Assembly (NCBI GenBank): GCA_030430565.1
Contig: JAUIKS010000032.1
Coordinates: 62,001 to 126,000 of the forward strand
DNA from: Polyangia bacterium
Lineage (GTDB): Bacteria > Myxococcota_A > Polyangia > Nannocystales > Nannocystaceae
DNA length: 64,000 nucleotides
Reading direction: 5' to 3'
Each line of letters opens with the position of its first letter. Within the stretch, counting starts at the first letter, position 1. The position numbers and the translations under genes were made by a program. Positions 61,366-64,000 of the stretch are shown in pieces. The notes beneath the pieces were generated by a model. That model saw nothing but the letters and a program-made list of their open reading frames with translations. It was not told where the DNA came from and did not search any database.

Positions 61366-62418
61366 ATGCGCCGACAGCTCACGATTTTGACCACAGCCCT
61401 GCTCACCTCCACGCTCGCGCTCACCAGCGCCTGTGACGGCGGGGAGAAACCCGCAGACAAGAAGGCCGAGACGAAGGCGGACGCCAAGGCCGAGACGAAG
61501 GCGGACGCCAAGGCCGAGAAGAAAGAGAAGACCGAGGCCGAGAAGCAGGAGGAAGGTCGCACGAAGAACGCCGAGCGCATGAAGGAGCTCGAGGAGAAGA
61601 GCAAGGACGAGACCGCGCGCTGGACCGACGAGGTCAAGGCCAAGGCCAAGGAGCTCTCGGAGAAGGAGTGGAAGAGCGCCGAGGACGCCGTGAAGGCGAT
61701 CCTCGCGAGCCCGCACCGACTCCCGGATCACGCCGCGCGCGACGAGTACCGACACCCCGCCGAGACCATGGCGTTCTTCGGGATCACGCCGGAGATGACG
61801 GTCATCGAGGTCGGCCCAGGCGGGGGCTGGTACACCGAGGTGCTCGCGCCGCTGCTCGCCAACAAGGGCAAGCTGATCATCACCGACTTTGACATGAACG
61901 CGCCCGATCACGAGTGGACGTGGTTCGCGGCCCGGCGCATGAAGGCCTTCCTCGACCGCTCGCCCGAGCTGTTCGGCAAGGTCGAGAAGGACATCCAGAA
62001 GAGCTACAAGGAGTTCTCGCTGTCGACCAAGGACGCCGACGCGGTGATGATCATCCGCGGGCTCCACGGCTGGCACAACGCCGGCAACCTGCAGAAGAAC
62101 CTGAAGGTCGTGCACGGCGCGCTCAAGCCGGGCGGGACCCTGGCGATCGTCCAGCACCGCGCGAAGGCGGACGCCAAGGCCGAGGAGTCGGCGAAGAAGG
62201 GCTACCTGCCGGAGGCCTGGCTGATCGAGGAGGTCCAGCAGCTCGGCTTTGAGCTGGTCGAGAAGTCTGAGATCAACGCCAACCCGAAGGACACGAAGGA
62301 CTACGAGGAGGGCGTCTGGACGCTGCCGCCGACGCTGGCGCTCAAGGACAAAGACAAAGACAAGTACACCGCGATCGGCGAGAGCGATCGCATGACGCTT
62401 AAGTTCAAGAAGAAGTAG
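61366..62418 (+). CDS. Exported class I methyltransferase-like lipoprotein with charged repeat linker (350 aa)
   Basis: Lipoprotein signal MRRQLTILTTALLTSTLALT then SAC (lipid Cys23); the ATG at 61366 is chosen over a longer noncoding extension. A Lys/Ala/Glu linker built on a 24-bp tandem repeat (61465-61512) leads to a Rossmann domain: MTVIEVGPGGGWYTEVLAPL is the SAM-binding motif I, IITDFDMN motif II and VMIIRGLHGWHNAGNLQKNL motif IV-like. It resembles the COG4798 group of predicted exported methyltransferases. SAM is not expected outside the cytosol, so its role is puzzling. Confidence 0.82.
   Translation: MRRQLTILTTALLTSTLALTSACDGGEKPADKKAETKADAKAETKADAKAEKKEKTEAEKQEEGRTKNAERMKELEEKSKDETARWTDEVKAKAKELSEKEWKSAEDAVKAILASPHRLPDHAARDEYRHPAETMAFFGITPEMTVIEVGPGGGWYTEVLAPLLANKGKLIITDFDMNAPDHEWTWFAARRMKAFLDRSPELFGKVEKDIQKSYKEFSLSTKDADAVMIIRGLHGWHNAGNLQKNLKVVHGALKPGGTLAIVQHRAKADAKAEESAKKGYLPEAWLIEEVQQLGFELVEKSEINANPKDTKDYEEGVWTLPPTLALKDKDKDKYTAIGESDRMTLKFKKK
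61465..61512 (+). repeat. 24-bp direct repeat (AETKADAK)
   Basis: Two identical 24-bp units (GCCGAGACGAAGGCGGACGC-CAAG) followed by a partial third, encoding AETKADAK, in the linker of the methyltransferase-like lipoprotein. Confidence 0.9.
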
Positions 62419-62424
62419 CGCCGC

Positions 62425-63918
62425 TCAGGTCGGCTGGAGCGCGGCCCGGGCGCGCTCCAGCGCCTCGTCGACCGTGTCGTGCAGCGTCCAGGTCCCCGGC
62501 GCGCGCACCGGTTCGAACACGAAGCTCGCGCCGAAGCGAAACACCGGATCGGGCGTCGCGGCGGCGACGTGGATCAGGTGCGGGTCCATGAACAAGCCGC
62601 GGATGACCTCCATGACGTTCTGGCTCGGCATGTACGCGCGGCGGAGGTCCACGACCATCCCGTAGATCTCGACAGAGCGCACGAGCTCGTCGAGCTGGAT
62701 GCGCATCTGGGCGACCGTGTAGATCGTCGGCATCGGCACCTCCCAGTACCGGATGATGCCCGGCTCCAACCACTGAATGCAGTCCCGGATCGCGCGCTGC
62801 TCGGCGCGCGAGGTGTTGTGCTCGTGGAACAAGCGATTGGTGAGGGTCGCGGGCGAGATGTCGGTCGGGCCCTTGGCGCTCAGGTCGAGCGTGTCGAGCA
62901 GCGCCGACATCGAGGAGAAGCGGTCCTGGTAGCGGAACGAGAGCCCGCGGCGCAGCGCCTCGATCACGCGCGGCGGGATCTGTGAAGTCGCGGGGGGCTC
63001 GGCGTACTGGGAGCGCAGCATCGCGGAGATCCGCTCGATCGAGGTCTCGCCGGGGAAGGGCGAGCAGCCGAGCAGCGCCTCGTAGAGCGCGAGGCAGTAC
63101 GAGAACTGATCGGAGTGCGGCCCCGTCGCCCAGCCGAGGAACTGCTCGGGGGCCATGTACGCGGGCGTGCCGGTGAGCTTCCCGGTCTGGCTCATCGACA
63201 CGGACTCGTTGGCCAGCGCGATCGAGTCGAGCGGCGCGTCGACCGGCTGCATCGCGCCGGTCTTCTCCGAGCGCAGCTGGGCGCTGGCGAGGCCGAAGTC
63301 GAGGACCTTGGCCACGCCCGCGCGGTTGACCATGACGTTGCCGGGTTTGAAGTCACGGTGCGCGAAGCCCTTGGCGTGGGCGGCCACGAGGCCGTCACCG
63401 GCCGCGCGGAACGCCGTGAGGATCTCCTTCCACCCCCGCTGCTGCGCGGTGAGCCAGCGATCGAGGGTCATCCCGTCGATCAGCTCCATGACGATGAACA
63501 CCCCGTCCTCGACGGAGACGCCGGCCTCATCTTTGTGGCCGTAGGTGCCGGCGTCGTACACGGCGACGATGTTGGGGTGCGCGAGCTTGGCGAGCGCGTG
63601 GGCCTCGCGCAGCAGCTTCCGGCGCGCGCGCTGCTGACTGCGGTTGCGCTCCGAGTCGCGCTCCTCGTCGGGATCCTCGTCCTCGTGCGTGGGCGCGGCG
63701 CGGCGCAGCAGCTTGATCGCGACCTTGCGATCCAGAATCGGATCGCGGGCCGCGTAGACCTGTCCAAAGCCGCCCGAGCCGATGGTCTTCAGCAGGGTGT
63801 AGCGCGGGAGCTCGATCGGGTGCGTGACCCCTTCGCTCGGGGCCTCGACGAGGGAGCCGTCGGCGATCGTCGCTCCGAGCGCGTCGACCGGCACGAGCGT
63901 TTTGTTCTCCGCCGTCAT
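62425..63918 (-). CDS. Ser/Thr protein kinase with C-terminal STAS-like domain (497 aa)
   Basis: Hanks-type kinase without a transmembrane helix. The kinase domain (about 40-330) has GSGGFGQVYAARD, Lys69 in VAIKLL, HRDFKPGNVMV and DFGLAS, then PAYMAPEQ. The C-terminal 140 residues include GIIRYWEVPMPTIYTVAQMR and GMVVDLRRAYMPSQNVMEVI, resembling a SpoIIAA/STAS-like fold rather than TPRs. TACAAT lies 11 nt before the ATG. The stop is 6 bp from the stop of the convergent methyltransferase gene. The 82 bp beyond the start show only this promoter. Confidence 0.9.
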   Translation of the reverse strand: MTAENKTLVPVDALGATIADGSLVEAPSEGVTHPIELPRYTLLKTIGSGGFGQVYAARDPILDRKVAIKLLRRAAPTHEDEDPDEERDSERNRSQQRARRKLLREAHALAKLAHPNIVAVYDAGTYGHKDEAGVSVEDGVFIVMELIDGMTLDRWLTAQQRGWKEILTAFRAAGDGLVAAHAKGFAHRDFKPGNVMVNRAGVAKVLDFGLASAQLRSEKTGAMQPVDAPLDSIALANESVSMSQTGKLTGTPAYMAPEQFLGWATGPHSDQFSYCLALYEALLGCSPFPGETSIERISAMLRSQYAEPPATSQIPPRVIEALRRGLSFRYQDRFSSMSALLDTLDLSAKGPTDISPATLTNRLFHEHNTSRAEQRAIRDCIQWLEPGIIRYWEVPMPTIYTVAQMRIQLDELVRSVEIYGMVVDLRRAYMPSQNVMEVIRGLFMDPHLIHVAAATPDPVFRFGASFVFEPVRAPGTWTLHDTVDEALERARAALQPT

Positions 63919-64000
63919 CCTACGCCGCGATTGTATCGGAGATACTCCCCAGGTGGTCGCGTCGGTCCCGGTGTCGGCGCGCGTGCGCTGCTGCGGCGCT

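Overview
The window is very GC-rich and densely coded. Its gene content points to a large-genome myxobacterium of the Myxococcota, probably near Nannocystaceae. Markers are many lipoproteins with Asp/Thr/Ser/Gly linkers after the lipobox, three large Ser/Thr kinases (two with TPR tails), FG-GAP, VWA and ADYC surface proteins, a DUF1592/DUF1552 pair, and a MYXO-CTERM-like C-terminus. No tRNA, rRNA, CRISPR array, insertion sequence or phage gene was recognised.

Layout. 0.1-5.5 kb: a minus-strand operon of a membrane-anchored P-loop ATPase and two MscS channels. 5.9-9.6 kb: DUF1592-type cytochrome-like lipoprotein plus DUF1552 Tat protein. 9.6-13.8 kb: two plus-strand genes (one CmcJ-like oxygenase), a lipoprotein and trpS. 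14.0-20.3 kb: a five-gene minus-strand cluster with an MbnP/MbnH copper-protein pair, two metal-site-like lipoproteins and a TonB-dependent receptor. 20.6-30.5 kb: lipoprotein with thrombospondin-3-like repeats, FIST sensor plus histidine kinase, alginate-lyase-like lipoprotein, RsbR-like STAS protein, PqaA-like lipoprotein. 30.8-40.9 kb: two kinase-TPR proteins around an ADYC lipoprotein, an ECF sigma factor and a steroid-reductase-like membrane protein, then an M48 peptidase. 41-47 kb: an AT-richer stretch with a small TPR protein, a broken gene and a 1454-residue CHAT protease. 47-57.5 kb: membrane and surface proteins and a KamB-like rRNA methyltransferase with an early stop. 57.6-58.6 kb: a two-gene carboxymuconolactone-decarboxylase/AhpD-like operon. 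58.8-63.9 kb: GH92 glycosidase, lipoprotein methyltransferase, third kinase.

Strongest discovery: at 57606-58241 (minus) two apparently separate ORFs are one AhpD-like gene read through an in-frame TGA. The TGA sits at the second position of a CxxC redox motif, and a 6-bp hairpin with a GGUC loop begins 11 nt downstream, as expected of a bacterial SECIS element. This is a probable selenoprotein that ordinary gene calling splits.

Other structure: a recurrent inverted repeat (ATGTC-N6-GACAT) lies upstream of several lipoprotein and sensor genes. Many genes carry a TANNNT hexamer 5-9 nt before the start codon and no Shine-Dalgarno, which suggests frequent leaderless transcription and was used to choose several starts.
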